Source: Hysterangium stoloniferum
Lineage: Eukaryota > Basidiomycota > Agaricomycetes > Hysterangiales > Hysterangiaceae
DNA: 64,000 nt
Assembly (NCBI GenBank): GCA_015178975.1
Contig: WHVD01000001.1
Location: 3,596,001-3,660,000 of the forward strand
Direction of reading: 5' to 3'
Made by a program: the position numbers and the translations under genes. The number at the start of each line of letters is the position of its first letter. The first letter of the stretch is position 1. This document shows, one piece after another, positions 11,566-21,454 of the stretch. The notes under the pieces are model-generated. The model was given only the letters and a program-made list of their open reading frames with translations. It was not told the origin of the DNA and ran no database searches.

Positions 11566-12382
11566 TGTTAGGATACGTACAGGGCAGGTCTCTGGAGAAA
11601 CCCACGGAATATCCGGTAGGACTTGGCTTCAGCTTATAGGCTGCGCCCTCGCTAGATTGTGTTGTCCAATTTCTGACGGGTGGATGGGAATCCCGGGGAG
11701 TCCGGGCAGGGGTTGTGGGTTGTAAGGTCATAGGTCAGAGGTCGTGGGTTGAGAGGTCGTGAGCAGTGAAAGAGATAGATGTGCCAGAGCCCGTGGGCTC
11801 CGACTAGTGCGAGCGGTGTAATTCAAGTAGGGATTAGAGCGGGAAAATGTATTAGATTACTGGGGGGAATCTAAGCTGATTTTCTGACTGGATTGTATGT
11901 ACAACATCTGCCAGTTTAAATAGACCATGGAGTAAATGTCATACCAAATCCAGTAATAATGAAATGAAACAAGCAAAACATAAAACGGGAATAGTAAACA
12001 CCAAATTGGTGTTAGGAATGGGACAGAATGGAGTGGAGTCCGAATAGTGACAAATCATAAACCATAATGGGAAACAGAGTGGGAGTGGAGTCCAAATCGT
12101 GACAGGTCATTTGACTAAAATGGGAATGGGGCTCGGTTAGAGGAATGACAGGTATTCTGAGCGGGGTCCAGTGACTGATGCACAGGACGAGGTCGGAATT
12201 AGACATAGATGGAGTCCGGTGGGTTTTCCGGTGACTGAAACACAATGTAATGAAGACAAACGTAGATGAGTCTGACATACAGAGTCTGGTGGGAATTCGG
12301 GGAAACTGAGAATGGGTGCATATAGGGTGCGGGTGTGTATAAGTTAGTACCCGGAGTCTGGGTGGGATTTCCAGTCATAACA
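11566..12382 (-). mobile_element. Solo LTR, family A, with TSD CAGAG
   Basis: The ends are TGTTAGGATAC and CAGTCATAACA on the plus strand. CAGAG is present on both sides (11561-11565 and 12383-12387). Its 817 bp match LTR-A at 34894-35730 in reverse orientation. It sits inside Copia-D gag. No internal sequence remains, so it arose by LTR-LTR recombination. Confidence 0.95.
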
Positions 12383-12387
12383 CAGAG

Positions 12388-12910
12388 ATAAAATGAGTGA
12401 TAATGGACCACACATTCCTGAAGTCATTGCCAAGAGAACCTAATAGAGCAATGCATTTGAGAAGGTCCTTAGAAATGTCACCCATCTCATAGGCTCAGTC
12501 AATCATAGAACAAATCTTCTCAGCCATGACAGGGAGGGGAGTAGTACAGGCTGGCAGATGGGTCCCTCACTCTGGTGGTGGTTTCAGATAACCTCCCAAC
12601 AGGCCCTGGCACCTAAGTTGCAATCAAGGTACTCTTGTTCAGATGTCTCCACAGTGGAGATAATGAGAGCAGTGGCCAGAGAGGTGTTTGCCAGTTAGCC
12701 CTGGCATGAGGTTCAGTATCATTAGGTTCCAGGACTGTACCATTGACATAGCTGGAGAGTCCAGTGAGGGTAATAAAAAGGTTGGCAGCATGGAGCCAAG
12801 GACGATAGTTTGATTTAAGTTTATCAAGTTTAGGCCCTGTGTAGGTAATGTTGGTATGGATGAGAGGAATAGATGGTGCAAGAGTGTCATGGAAGTTTGG
12901 GTAGTCATCA
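12388..12910 (-). pseudogene. Copia-D gag N-terminal part
   Basis: The minus strand near 12830-12640 encodes NYRPWLHAANLFITL, then GLSSYVNGTVLEP and ANWQTPLWPLL in one frame (other frames are open but meaningless). This resembles the start of copia gag with its conserved NYxxW segment. The coding sequence degrades toward 12388, where the LTR-A insertion lies. Confidence 0.65.
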
Positions 12911-13289
12911 GTTAAAAAAAGTGATCCTGCTCAAAAGCAAAGGCCCATAACCTGTTAGAAAGCAAGATCTAAATATTGTAGCTCAATCTCATATAATGAT
13001 AGTGTATAACAGACTAGGATTAAGTACCTAAATATTATAGCTAATACATTATTAGTATAAATATTTAGATACCGATATTAAAGAGTTGCTCACCTCAGTC
13101 TCGTATAATGACGTATAATGATAGTGTATAACAAACTGAGGTCTAGCATGATATGAAACATAGTTAATATATGTCAAAAGAACAATAGGAGTGGTAGAGA
13201 AAATGCGAGTGGCACAAGGGGTAGCAGTCCCATTGTGTGGCTAAAAATTGCCATGTCATTTGTTTCTGTTGTCTAGGAATTTGATGTTG
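12911..13289. other. AT-rich spacer with short internal repeats
   Basis: The motif ATAATGATAGTGTATAACA occurs twice (near 12995 and 13115), as do TCTCATATAAT-like words, suggesting a small degenerate duplication. No gene is visible. Confidence 0.4.
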
Positions 13290-13851
13290 TCCATGATGCT
13301 CGAATTCCAACACTCTCCTCTGGAGATATAATATCTACAGAATAAACTGTCCCAACACATCCTTGTCCCAGTTGGTCTTTCACAATAATGTGGAAAGTTC
13401 CATTACCAGGTGCTGGCAACTTGGATGGAGGATGGACCCAAAATCTGTTGGGTTGAACTCTAGGAGACCCATCATATAAAGGGTTGGCAAGGAGTGATAC
13501 ACCTCTTTGACAGGTCAGCATTACATTCTGGTCATTTTTCTTGAGTAAACCTTCAATTTCTATGGACAAAAAGGCATTTTTGGCTGCATACACTTAGATA
13601 TAATGTGAAATCAGTTTAGAATGGACACTCACCATTAAACTGGTGGGTGGCATGGCAGTGAGGAGTGTCAGTGGTCTTGATTGGTGGGTGTGGCCTTGTG
13701 GTGACTCTGGTTTTTCGACTTCCTCCAACATTCCCACAAATAAATTGGTCACAGAAGTTTTTTTTTGCCAGACACTTCCAAAAGTAGCTTTGAGTGTCTT
13801 CATGTCTACTGTTATGCAACTACATAGAATCAACATACTACTTGCACCCAA
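13290..13851 (-). pseudogene. Kinase-like gene, copy 3 (N-terminal fragment)
   Basis: Homologous to the 5' halves of the copies at 20080-21150 and 45280-46344. The minus strand encodes the upstream segment WKCLAKKNFCDQF and KTTDTPHCHATHQFNGE, then AFLSIEIEGLLKKNDQNVML, RVQPNRFWVHPPSKLPAPGN and DQLGQGCVGTVYSVDIISPE. Homology stops just after SPEE, before the ATP-site lysine region, and unrelated sequence follows at lower coordinates. It is a 5' fragment with several changes at CpG sites compared with the other copies. Confidence 0.85.
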
Positions 13852-14760
13852 TTACTCATCCTCTATGCTTGAAAGTCTACCTTTGGAATTATCTGCTCTT
13901 GTGTTGTATATTCAACCTCAGCTACAAATCTATGTACTGAGTATGCCTATGCAGAGTGTGAACCCTCATCCAAGTCAAGCTCCTCCACATTAACATTTCT
14001 CAGCATCAGGAAAGTGAAATAAGGTGCCTAAGGACTCGATGATGCACAAGTTGAATAGGGAAATTAGGGAGCAGAGGCTTTTACTAGATGGTTCACCTAG
14101 GCCATCTAGTAGCAATATCACTGACAGCAGCCTATATGTATTTATTAAAGATATCATCCTGTTGCAATGTTGTAAGAAGAGTGTATTCTTTATCTGACTG
14201 AAGTCCACTGCCCTCACTCATAATTGCATTGCATTTCACTTTTACAACTGTCATTTGTGATCCAAAAATGACCAATAGCCAATTGAGCAAGATGGTAAAG
14301 CATGCATGGATTATCTAGGTACTTTGTACTGTGATCTGAAGATTATTCATTGCCCTTATGAAGTGGTTTGCTAGAGCTCAGTCTAGTCATCACTATCTAG
14401 CCTCCCTAGTATCCTAACTTCTCTATTCAACTAACTATGCCATTGAATACTACAGCACTTCTTATCTGACTAGCTAGCTATTCACTTGCATAAGACTCTC
14501 AATCTTCCAGAAACTGACCCAGCAGGAAGGGATTGCACCTTACAGGTTGATCCCTTGTCCTACTGCATATCACTACACTTACTCAATATTTTCCCTAACT
14601 GCTACATACATAATTGTAAATATTGAGAATCACACTGTTTAAGGTCAATTATCTTTACACATTGAGTGGTAAATTACATGACTCTTCACAGTGATGATCT
14701 GGGCTGGACCACTTTTTCCCTGCAAGTAAGGAAAATCCTTCTATATTAAGAACTCAACCT
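13852..14760. other. Non-coding stretch with one repeated segment
   Basis: No gene was recognised. Bases about 14311-14366 (GATTATCTAGGTAC...CTGAAGATTATTCA) recur near 43362-43424, downstream of a copia remnant, so part of this stretch is repetitive. A short inverted repeat of about 16 bp (CTAGATGG...CCATCTAG) lies near 14090-14111. Confidence 0.45.
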
Positions 14761-14769
14761 AAAGCTACC

Positions 14770-15500
14770 ATGACTACAGGTGCAGAAGAAATCTCAGGAA
14801 CACCAGCATCATCTGGCACCACCAAGAAGAAGAACTGTCAGTACTGGACTTCCCAGCAATGTCACTACAAGAAAGTCTTCCTTAATAACCCAAGAGTGAG
14901 CTGTTAGTGGAAATGCTCCCCAAATTGATTCAGACAAGACTGACAGTCCCAATTGGAGCAGCAGGAAGACAGCTCAAACTTCAAACAGCCAAGAGGTCCT
15001 GGAGGCCCCTCCATTCAAATGTTCAGCAAAGCACCCATTCTAGTCTTCCCACCCAGACAAGTCATACTTCAACAGACACATCAGGGACAAGTCCTTTATG
15101 CAGAACCTGTTGACCAGAGATGGGGCTTGTTCTATTCCCATGAGGTTGAGGGTGAAGGAACTCCTATTATTTCACAAGATTACACTAGAAGATATCCTAG
15201 CATGCTGGGAACCATTACAATCTGGTTAGCAGGGCTCTATAATATTGTATCAGTGGAAATGATTTTCTCCAAGAATGGAACTCTTGATGACCTTAGCCAT
15301 TGGCTCCCCAAATGGTCCTATCAGCTAACTCCAGTGGGAGAAGCCACTATAAAACCCCATTAAAGGGGACCTGTTTGGCCATTTGCTCAACCTCCTCACT
15401 GTACACAATGATACACTGCAAACTTTGCATGTATTGCTTGGAGGAACTAATTCAGTCCCTAAGGTGGATTATCTTTATATCTACAGTTGAACTTTAAACA
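14770..15500 (+). pseudogene. Unidentified ORF remnants
   Basis: A frame opening at ATG 14770 (MTTGAEEISGTPASSGTTKK) soon meets stops. A longer open segment at 14953-15363 encodes 136 residues, with PRGPGGPSIQMFSKAPILVF and SMLGTITIWLAGLYNIVSVE. I do not recognise a family. Position about 600 bases upstream of a same-strand LINE remnant would allow a LINE ORF1 or gag, but no zinc knuckle is visible. Confidence 0.25.
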
Positions 15501-16079
15501 GGTCCTTCCACAAAATCATGTCCAACTTACCCTTTGCTCATCATAGCCTTTGATACAGACTGATGCACTGCCAGGAAAAGTGTGAGAAAATGTTAATGGA
15601 AGGACTACATTCATTCAATGAGACCACTCAAGTACCCTCATCCCCAGCTTCCATGACTGAGTCCTTTCTCCAAGGACTTAGAGGATTGCTGAATGCTACC
15701 TTTCGTCACTTGATTAATTGTGCAGTCATCCTGGACAGTTCCTGACTGACAGGAGGGAAGAGGTGATACAGTAACTTCAGAGGAACTCCATACCTGTGTT
15801 GATTCATGTGATCAATTTGTGTTTTGAGTAAATTGATTAAATATCATTTGCTCCATGTACCTCTTGGGTGCCTAATTCATCTGCTACAATGAGAGCTTAG
15901 TAATAAAGGATTTAATTAGAACTAGAACAAACATATGAGAGGGGAGGGAGTTGTGTGGTCCTGTCAGGTTGAACCACTCCACCCTTTTTTTATTTTATTT
16001 AGTTGACATGACCTGTCCAAGTCTTCAATGAAACCAGGCCTGAACCAGCCATTTGGTAAATCAACTAGGCCTGGTCAGC
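15501..16079. other. Spacer without recognised gene
   Basis: No feature was recognised apart from a poly-T tract near 15985 and CCTGAACC/AGGCC-rich short repeats near 16010-16105. Confidence 0.4.
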
Positions 16080-16133
16080 TTCACATGACCTGTTCAGGCC
16101 CAATCAGTTTCACATGGCATCCCCATCCTCACC

Positions 16134-16880
16134 TTGGCTTCCCCAGTCTGGTACACAGGTATCTGCCAAAAGCTCCTCATGAAACCCCTCAAGAGAGCCC
16201 AGAATGAAGCCCTCTGGTGGTGTCTTGGTGCCTTTCACATGTCTCCTGTTGTGGAACTGCACCACATTGGTACCATCCTCCCCATCCCCCATCTGCTCCA
16301 CAAACTTTCAATTAACACTGCTATTTGTTTTAGACACCTCCCTGCCTCGTCCCACTGGAGCTTTCTCCACCCCTGAAGAATGCACCACTTTCCTCAGGAC
16401 ACTCAGGTCCACCATCCACAAGGCCAACCTAGACCCATCCTCCCTCATCATTTACACTGATGGCTCTCACCACAAAGGACATGGCAACTCCCACCATACT
16501 GGTGCTGGCTACTCTATCCACCACCTTGGTGCCCCCATCCAAAACATCAAATTGGCCTGGGCAAATGGGCAGGCATCTATGATGCTGAGATGTTTGCCCT
16601 AGCAAGCACCTGCACTGCTTTGCCCATCATCACCCCTGACCTTCCCATAATTAAGCACTTCCTGTTTTTCTCTGACAACCAAGCTACTCTGAAGTCCATT
16701 GATGATCTCTCAGACCACACTGCCCAGGGTGCTTCCATTATATTCTGGAAACACATTGACTCACTACTATCTGACCCTTCCCACTGCATCTACCTCTCCT
16801 GGATCCCTGGGCACCATGGCTTCCATGGCAATGAGGAGGCCAATGCTCTTGCAAAAGAGGCAGTCAACTTCCACCCCCCC
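16134..16880 (+). pseudogene. LINE RT C-terminus and RNase H
   Basis: Around 16195-16360 the frame encodes QNEALWWCLGAFHMSPV and LPIPHLLHKLSI, like the post-catalytic RT region of LINEs. RNase H follows with LIIYTDGSHHKGHG (first catalytic D) and, after a frameshift near 16600, AEMFALAS (catalytic E), FFSDNQATLKSI (second D) and LSWIPGHHGFHGNEEANALA with the H and last acidic residue. RNase H removes RNA from the RNA-DNA hybrid. All catalytic positions are visible, but the frameshift and later insertions disable the gene. Confidence 0.85.
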
Positions 16881-16888
16881 CCCCCCCC
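16870..16888 (+). repeat. Poly-C tract in LINE ORF
   Basis: An uninterrupted run of about 18 C residues lies at the end of the RNase H coding segment, coding for proline. The first tRNA-like insertion follows directly. Confidence 0.9.
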
Positions 16889-16894
16889 TGTTAA

Positions 16895-17012
16895 ATTGAG
16901 TAATGCTAGCAAGTGTTTCCCAGGGTCAGGTGGTATAATGGTTAACACCCTTGCTATATATGCAGAAGCCCTGGGTTCAATCTCCAGTCTGGCCATTCAT
17001 TTTCTACACTTT
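16895..17012 (+). mobile_element. tRNA-derived SINE-like insertion 1
   Basis: Bases 16924-16995 fold as a tRNA: a seven-base acceptor stem with G-U pairs, an A-box-like TGGTATAATGGTTAACA, an anticodon arm with loop TATATAT and one mismatch, and a T arm CTGGG/TCCAG around TTCAATC that matches the B-box GGTTCRANYCY. It interrupts the LINE coding region. It could instead be an isolated tRNA pseudogene, since the non-tRNA body is short and has no clear tail. Confidence 0.6.
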
Positions 17013-17101
17013 AATACCCCCTCCTCCATTCCACCACTTCTTGGGCCCTGGAGCATGTGAAAGCTCATGCTCTGAAGTGCTGGTGCAAGGATTGGCTCCA
17101 C

Positions 17102-17286
17102 TGTTAACTTTGGGAATTTGGTAAACGAGCGGCAAGGACTCAGGGCTATTAGTAAGCAGGTTACTAGGGTATATATGGATGAGACTTGTATTATAGTACT
17201 CATCCGTTTACAACAAGTTAACTGTTACCTACTCAGACAAACGGAAGGTTATACAGTCTAATAACAGCGCCACTGAAAACTTAACA
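17102..17286 (+). repeat. 5' LTR of the small element
   Basis: The 185-bp repeat spans 17102-17286. It matches 18914-19098 except at three positions in its last 40 bases. Confidence 0.9.
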
Positions 17287-17329
17287 TAAACAGATCACAG
17301 CTAGCTACCGTTAACCAAAGCTAGGTGCT

Positions 17330-17797
17330 GTGCAGACCACCTTTGATCTCGTCGCTACAAATCGCCGTTCCACGCACTGTCGTTCATCGCGTGGACTTCA
17401 TTCGTCGCATACCACCACTCATTCTTATCGTCATTCTCACACACCATACAAGGCCTTCTGCAATATCCTGGATCTCGAATACGCTTCCAATAACGCTGCG
17501 GTGATCTGGCTGACCGAGGTGCCGAAGATCCTAGAGCCACTGAGCCTGAGGATGGCAACCCGACAGGTCATTCGTGAGCTGGAAAGACAGGGTGTCTTTG
17601 CCAGAGGGAACGCTATGACTGTTAAGACTTGGAGAGCTGCCGTGCATCAGGATGGAGTTGCTGTAAGGAAGATCAGACTGTGGGGAGAGTTGGACGGTAT
17701 GTATTCTCCATTTGAGGGAGTGGGAATGGTCACTGTGAGCCCCTCACGCTCGAGGGAGTGCAATAGATTTGGGATAGCGAGGGATAGCGAGCATTAG
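17330..17797 (+). CDS. Hypothetical 155-aa ORF inside the small LTR element
   Basis: The frame opens at ATG 17330, 44 bases after the 5' LTR. The first 45 residues are rich in H, T, S and R. From about residue 45 it looks more protein-like (FCNILDLEYASNNAAVIWLT, IRELERQGVFARGNAMTVKT). It ends TVSPSRSREC... and its final part recurs as DNA at 18868-18920, next to the 3' LTR. I do not recognise a domain. It may be a short gag-like ORF or captured host sequence. Coding status is uncertain. Confidence 0.35.
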   Translation: MQTTFDLVATNRRSTHCRSSRGLHSSHTTTHSYRHSHTPYKAFCNILDLEYASNNAAVIWLTEVPKILEPLSLRMATRQVIRELERQGVFARGNAMTVKTWRAAVHQDGVAVRKIRLWGELDGMYSPFEGVGMVTVSPSRSRECNRFGIARDSEH

Positions 17798-17802
17798 GAC
17801 TC

Positions 17803-18177
17803 GTGGCACAACATGCAGGGACTGCCACGTACGCAACAGCCAGGAACTGCTGTCTACGTCACACGCATCACGGGTGGCTCCCGTTAACCACAGCTGAACT
17901 GCGAACATGCGAGACCTCGAATCGAGATGACTCGACATACAAAGACCCGCGGGCAGTTCCGGGCATCGAAGAAAGTCCTCACCTTTTCGAGGCACCACCA
18001 ATCACAACTACCGCCAATCTTGCAATCGACGACAGTTGCGATAGAGATGGATGCGAAAGTATGGCGCGCAGGAACACCCAGCGGATGACTGAGGTAGTGG
18101 CCGATCGCAGTCTCATCGTGAGCCAGAGGGACGGAAGAGCCCTACTGGAGGGAATGCTGACCTGGGTGATTAGCTAG
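17803..18177 (+). other. Open frame of 124 aa without recognised domain
   Basis: Directly after the previous frame's stop, an ATG at 17803 opens 124 residues rich in T, R, D and A (for example LIVSQRDGRALLEGMLTWVI at the end). CpG-rich sequence makes long open frames likely by chance, so translation is doubtful. It is listed because it fills the middle of the element. Confidence 0.2.
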
Positions 18178-18913
18178 ATGGGCGAGGGAATGTTGGTGAT
18201 GGGGTGATGAATTGGAAGAAGAAAATTAAGAATTTTACTTCGAGGCACATCACAGGATGATGACAACTGGCGACCGACTTTCTCACCAATGCACGAACTC
18301 ACACACACGTTTCGGATTGTTTGCACCTCAACGCTGCATGATATATTTCCGAGCCTCTACGCTTGAGGGAGTGTATTGGAGTATTACAAGCACTAGGGCT
18401 CGAGTCGCAATGGTGAGGGACTGTCCGCATCCACGATGATTCAAGGCTGGCACGTAACGGCCATTTATCGCCACATATCAAGAAACCGACTGTCCTTTTT
18501 TTTCAACGTCACACATTGTTTATCATTTATCACACATCACATTGGCACTACGACACTAATTCACGCCTACATTCACACAGCGGCAACACTTATGATCCGC
18601 GTTTATCATTGCCCACCCATTGGAAGAGCCAAATCGCGATTTTACTACTCAGCAGGTTTGTCCTGGATCACTGTCAAACATCGCTACTTGCCAATATCAC
18701 CTGTAATATCCGTGATAGGATTTGCGATTGGATTGGGAGTGAGAGTCGAAGTGATGGTCAACTGTGTGGGAGTACTCAGGGTTCAAGGAGCGCATTTGAG
18801 AGGGACTTAGAGGTTGTTGCAGTCGTCTCAGGGAGTTCAGGCAGATGAATTCAGGGAACTTAGGTTTCAGGGAGTGCTATGGTTACTGTGAGTCCCTTTT
18901 GCTCGAGGGAGTG

Positions 18914-19098
18914 TGTTAACTTTGGGAATTTGGTAAACGAGCGGCAAGGACTCAGGGCTATTAGTAAGCAGGTTACTAGGGTATATATGGATGAGACTTG
19001 TATTATAGTACTCATCCGTTTACAACAAGTTAACTGTTACCTACTCAGACAAACGGAAAGTTATACGGTCTAAGAACAGCGCCACTGAAAACTTAACA
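18914..19098 (+). repeat. 3' LTR of the small element
   Basis: The 185-bp direct repeat of 17102-17286 begins TGTTAACTTTGG and ends CTTAACA, and is followed by the TSD TCCAC. Confidence 0.95.
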
Positions 19099-19099
19099 T

Positions 19100-19655
19100 C
19101 CACTTCACCCACACCAACCTTGTCACCATGGCTCTCCACAAACCCCCTGCCTTGCAACTGTCAAAGTTCCACAAGGAATATGGAGGGCCTTGCTATGTGT
19201 TGAATGAGCAATGGTTGACCTGGATATCTTAATATCTTACTGATGACTAATCATCTCAGTAGTAACTGGTTCTTAATAGAACTACTCTTAATGGCCTGAT
19301 GGCTCAGGGGTTAAGAGCACTAGACATGTAATCCAGACATAGTGGTCACTGGTTCAAATCCAGCTCTGGTCAATACTTTTCACCCTATTATGTAATTATA
19401 ACACTATATCCATACTTGCATCATCCAGGCCATTGTCAGCCATGGTTTCTTTGGTGACCTACCCTTCTCCTGCCCCTGTGGCACAGCAGTCATTCAGTCC
19501 TGCCTCCAGATCTTGACCAAGTGCCCTCTATATGAGGAACACCACCTCCTAATCCATGCCTCTCAGGACCTGTCCTCTGCCATCCTCAGCACCCATAAAG
19601 GGCTCATGGCTCTAGGAAAATTCATTAATGCCTCAAACGCCTTTGGCAAGACGTA
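19100..19655 (+). pseudogene. LINE ORF2 C-terminus (cysteine-rich end)
   Basis: After the LTR element the LINE frame resumes (FTHTNLVTMALHKPPALQL). It is interrupted by the second tRNA-like insertion, then continues with GDLPFSCPCG, a further cysteine near TKCPLYEEHHLL, and GLMALGKFINASNAFGKT before a stop at 19656. A zinc-finger-like C-P-C-G...H...C end is common in fungal LINEs. Together with the A-rich tail it marks the 3' end of the element. Confidence 0.75.
19225..19432 (+). mobile_element. tRNA-derived SINE-like insertion 2
   Basis: Bases 19293-19372 form a tRNA-like fold: acceptor stem GGCCTGA with TCTGGTC, A-box-like TGGCTCAGGGGTTAAGAGC, anticodon stem CTAGA/TCCAG with one mismatch, a long variable region, and T arm CTGG/CCAG around TTCAAAT with B-box GGTTCAAATCC. 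The unit ends in CA at 19371-19372. It splits the LINE coding region. The 70 bases before and 60 after the tRNA-like part appear to belong to the insertion. Confidence 0.6.
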
Positions 19656-19847
19656 GCCCCCCTTGGTTCTTCTCTTTTTCTTTTCTCTTTTTCCTTTGCT
19701 CGCTCACCCTCCCCACTCTACATTTGACCCGCATTACCCACACCTACTCGCCCCAGTACCTACATACCTATCCACCTACCATTAGGGTACCTGCTCCCAA
19801 CCGTTATGTACATGTATCTACGTTATGCGATGCGGTATACAAATGTA

Positions 19848-19871
19848 AATAAAAATAAAAAATAAAAAATC
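19848..19871 (+). repeat. A-rich 3' tail of the LINE
   Basis: AAATAAAAATAAAAAATAAA-like sequence follows the LINE 3' UTR, consistent with target-primed integration from a tailed RNA. Confidence 0.75.
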
Positions 19872-20079
19872 TGACTGACCTGCTTAGGTCTGAGCGAAGG
19901 TTTTCTATTTTTGTGACACATTCGATGAGTTACTCAACAGCGACATGTCACACAAGTTGTATAGTCATTGAAGTACAATCAAAATAAATCACACTTCCTC
20001 GGAACAGGTCCGACTTGGAGGCAATAGTATTCAGGTGGGAATGGAGGTACTATACAACTGGCTCTATCAATCAATTTGT

Positions 20080-21150
20080 CTAATCCCAATCAACTATATT
20101 TCCTTCGACTAAGTTTCTGAAAATAGTTCTCAAGGAAGAATGAGCAGATCCTGCGGCCAGCGTCATTTGTTGATCTGTCTTTTGTGCAAGGTCAAAATCA
20201 ATCAGACGCCAGTTGTGCTGGTAACCGTGGTAGGGGCAGACTAGTTTCTCTGAAGTGTCAGATGCTTCAAGAATATTACGCCAATGGACATCTACGGCCT
20301 CAATCCCTAGCATGCCTAAGTCCTCGTGAAGGTCATAGACATCCTGCCTGAGTTGAATAAGATGGTTGATACGATATCAAAATAATTGTAAAACATACTC
20401 TATGCCTTCAAGGGTGACACCTACGGGAAGATGGTCACCAAGCTGCTCAAGGACAAGGACAGAAATCAAGTGGTGTTTTCGAACAAATGTGAGATGGGCG
20501 GCAGGATTTGGGGTAAAAAATGCGGCGCGCCTCCTTCTTCGATCCTCTGCTTGAGCCTCATATTCTTTCCAACAGGGGACGACTTCCTCTTCCCCGATTA
20601 CAGCATCATATCTCACAGTTTCTCGTGACCAGACTGAGTCTCTTAAAGAACACCTTTCCTCCTCGTCAGCTTCTTCCGCGCTCTCTTCAGAAATTTTACG
20701 CCAATTGGGAACCTCGCATTCTTCGGTCAATTCAATTTGAAAGAAACTGTAGCAGCGTCCGATAGAGACACCCTGAAGATGTTCCATCTCTTCGTAAAAC
20801 CAAGCTTCGCGAGCCAACTTTGCGGAACGATACCTGTCAGATACTTTGATCACCAGAGGTGGGATATGGGGCCTCTCCTCTGGAGATAAAATATCTACAG
20901 AATAAACTGTCCCAACACGTCCTTGTCCCAGTTGGTCTTTCACATTAACGCGGAGAGTTCCATTACCAGGTGCTGGCAACTTGGATGGAGGACGGACCCA
21001 AAATCCGTCGGGTCGAACTCTAGTAGACCCGTCGTACAAAGGGTTGGCAGGGATTGATACACCTCTTTGACAGGTCAGCAATACGTTCTGGTCGTTTTTC
21101 TTGAGTAAACCTTCAATTTCTATGGACGAAAAGGCATTTTGTGGCTGCAT
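20080..21150 (-). CDS. Protein kinase-like fold protein, copy 2 (two exons)
   Basis: The exons are 21150-20399 and 20347-20080, with a 51-bp intron (GTATGT...CAG) at 20348-20398. The spliced frame is 1020 bases, 339 residues. Kinase-like features are a glycine-loop-like GQGRVGTVYSVD, the beta-3 lysine in PLVIKVSD, an alpha-C glutamate in AREAWFYEEM, the hinge-like LVLEQLGDHL, a degenerate catalytic loop GIEAVDVHWRNIL and DFD in place of DFG (RLIDFDLAQ). It resembles expanded fungal PKL families, with uncertain catalysis. An upstream open frame extends to 21372, but a GTGAGT near 21194 suggests another exon border. No stops interrupt it, so it may be functional. Confidence 0.75.
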
Positions 21151-21454
21151 ACGGCTTAGATATAACGTGAAATCGGGGTAGAATAGACACTCACCATTAA
21201 ACTGGTGGGTGGCATGGCGGTGAGGAGTGTCGGTGGTCTTGATTGGTGGCTGTGGCCTTGCGGTGACTGTGTGGTTTTTTGACTTCCTCCGGCATTCCCC
21301 GACTTCCCTTTCTGTGAGCGCTGTACGTTGTGACATTATGTGACAACTACAATTTATAGTGTCTTGTGCCATTGTCTGGGGCCGGTCTCTCCCAACACAT
21401 CATAAAATACTCCCACACTTGGATGTAGGTTTCTGGATGACAGTTACATTCACT

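Larger units (their letters stand above)
8443..12910 (-). mobile_element. Copia-D: truncated copia element, interrupted by a solo LTR-A
   Basis: Read on the minus strand, the order is gag (12910 to about 11260), protease-like region, GAG pre-integrase, integrase, then RT, the copia order. The element lacks its RNase H end, which is cut at the hairpin at 8443, and has no recognisable LTRs. An LTR-A copy with TSD CAGAG sits in gag at 11566-12382. All reading frames are broken by stops and frameshifts. Confidence 0.88.
17102..19098 (+). mobile_element. Complete small LTR retrotransposon-like element, TSD TCCAC
   Basis: Two direct 185-bp LTRs (17102-17286 and 18914-19098) begin TGTTAACTTTGGG and end AACTTAACA. 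They differ at only three positions. The 5-bp TSD TCCAC flanks the element at 17097-17101 and 19099-19103. The 1627-bp internal part has no visible RT, integrase or protease. Its base composition and CpG content are higher than in the surrounding LINE. The motif GCTCGAGGGAGTG abuts the 3' LTR and may serve as the polypurine tract. It fits a recent non-autonomous (TRIM/LARD-like) element, perhaps with captured sequence. Confidence 0.9.
16080..19870 (+). mobile_element. 5'-truncated LINE (non-LTR retrotransposon), with nested insertions
   Basis: The plus strand carries, in order, the C-terminal part of an RT (16134-16370), an RNase H domain (16440-16870), and a C-terminal cysteine-rich segment after the nested insertions (19100-19655). 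It ends in an A-rich tail at 19848-19871. This order fits Tad1/I-like LINEs with an RNase H. Removal of the tRNA-like insertions and the small LTR element brings the coding parts together. The upstream end is lost, as usual for LINEs. Confidence 0.82.

Noticed and set aside
13643-13993. Plus-strand 116-aa ORF
   Set aside because: Lies antisense to the kinase-like gene fragment and shows no family resemblance.
19293-19372. A functional nuclear tRNA gene
   Set aside because: A stem mismatch, an unusual variable region and its place inside a LINE coding region favour a tRNA-derived insertion or pseudogene.
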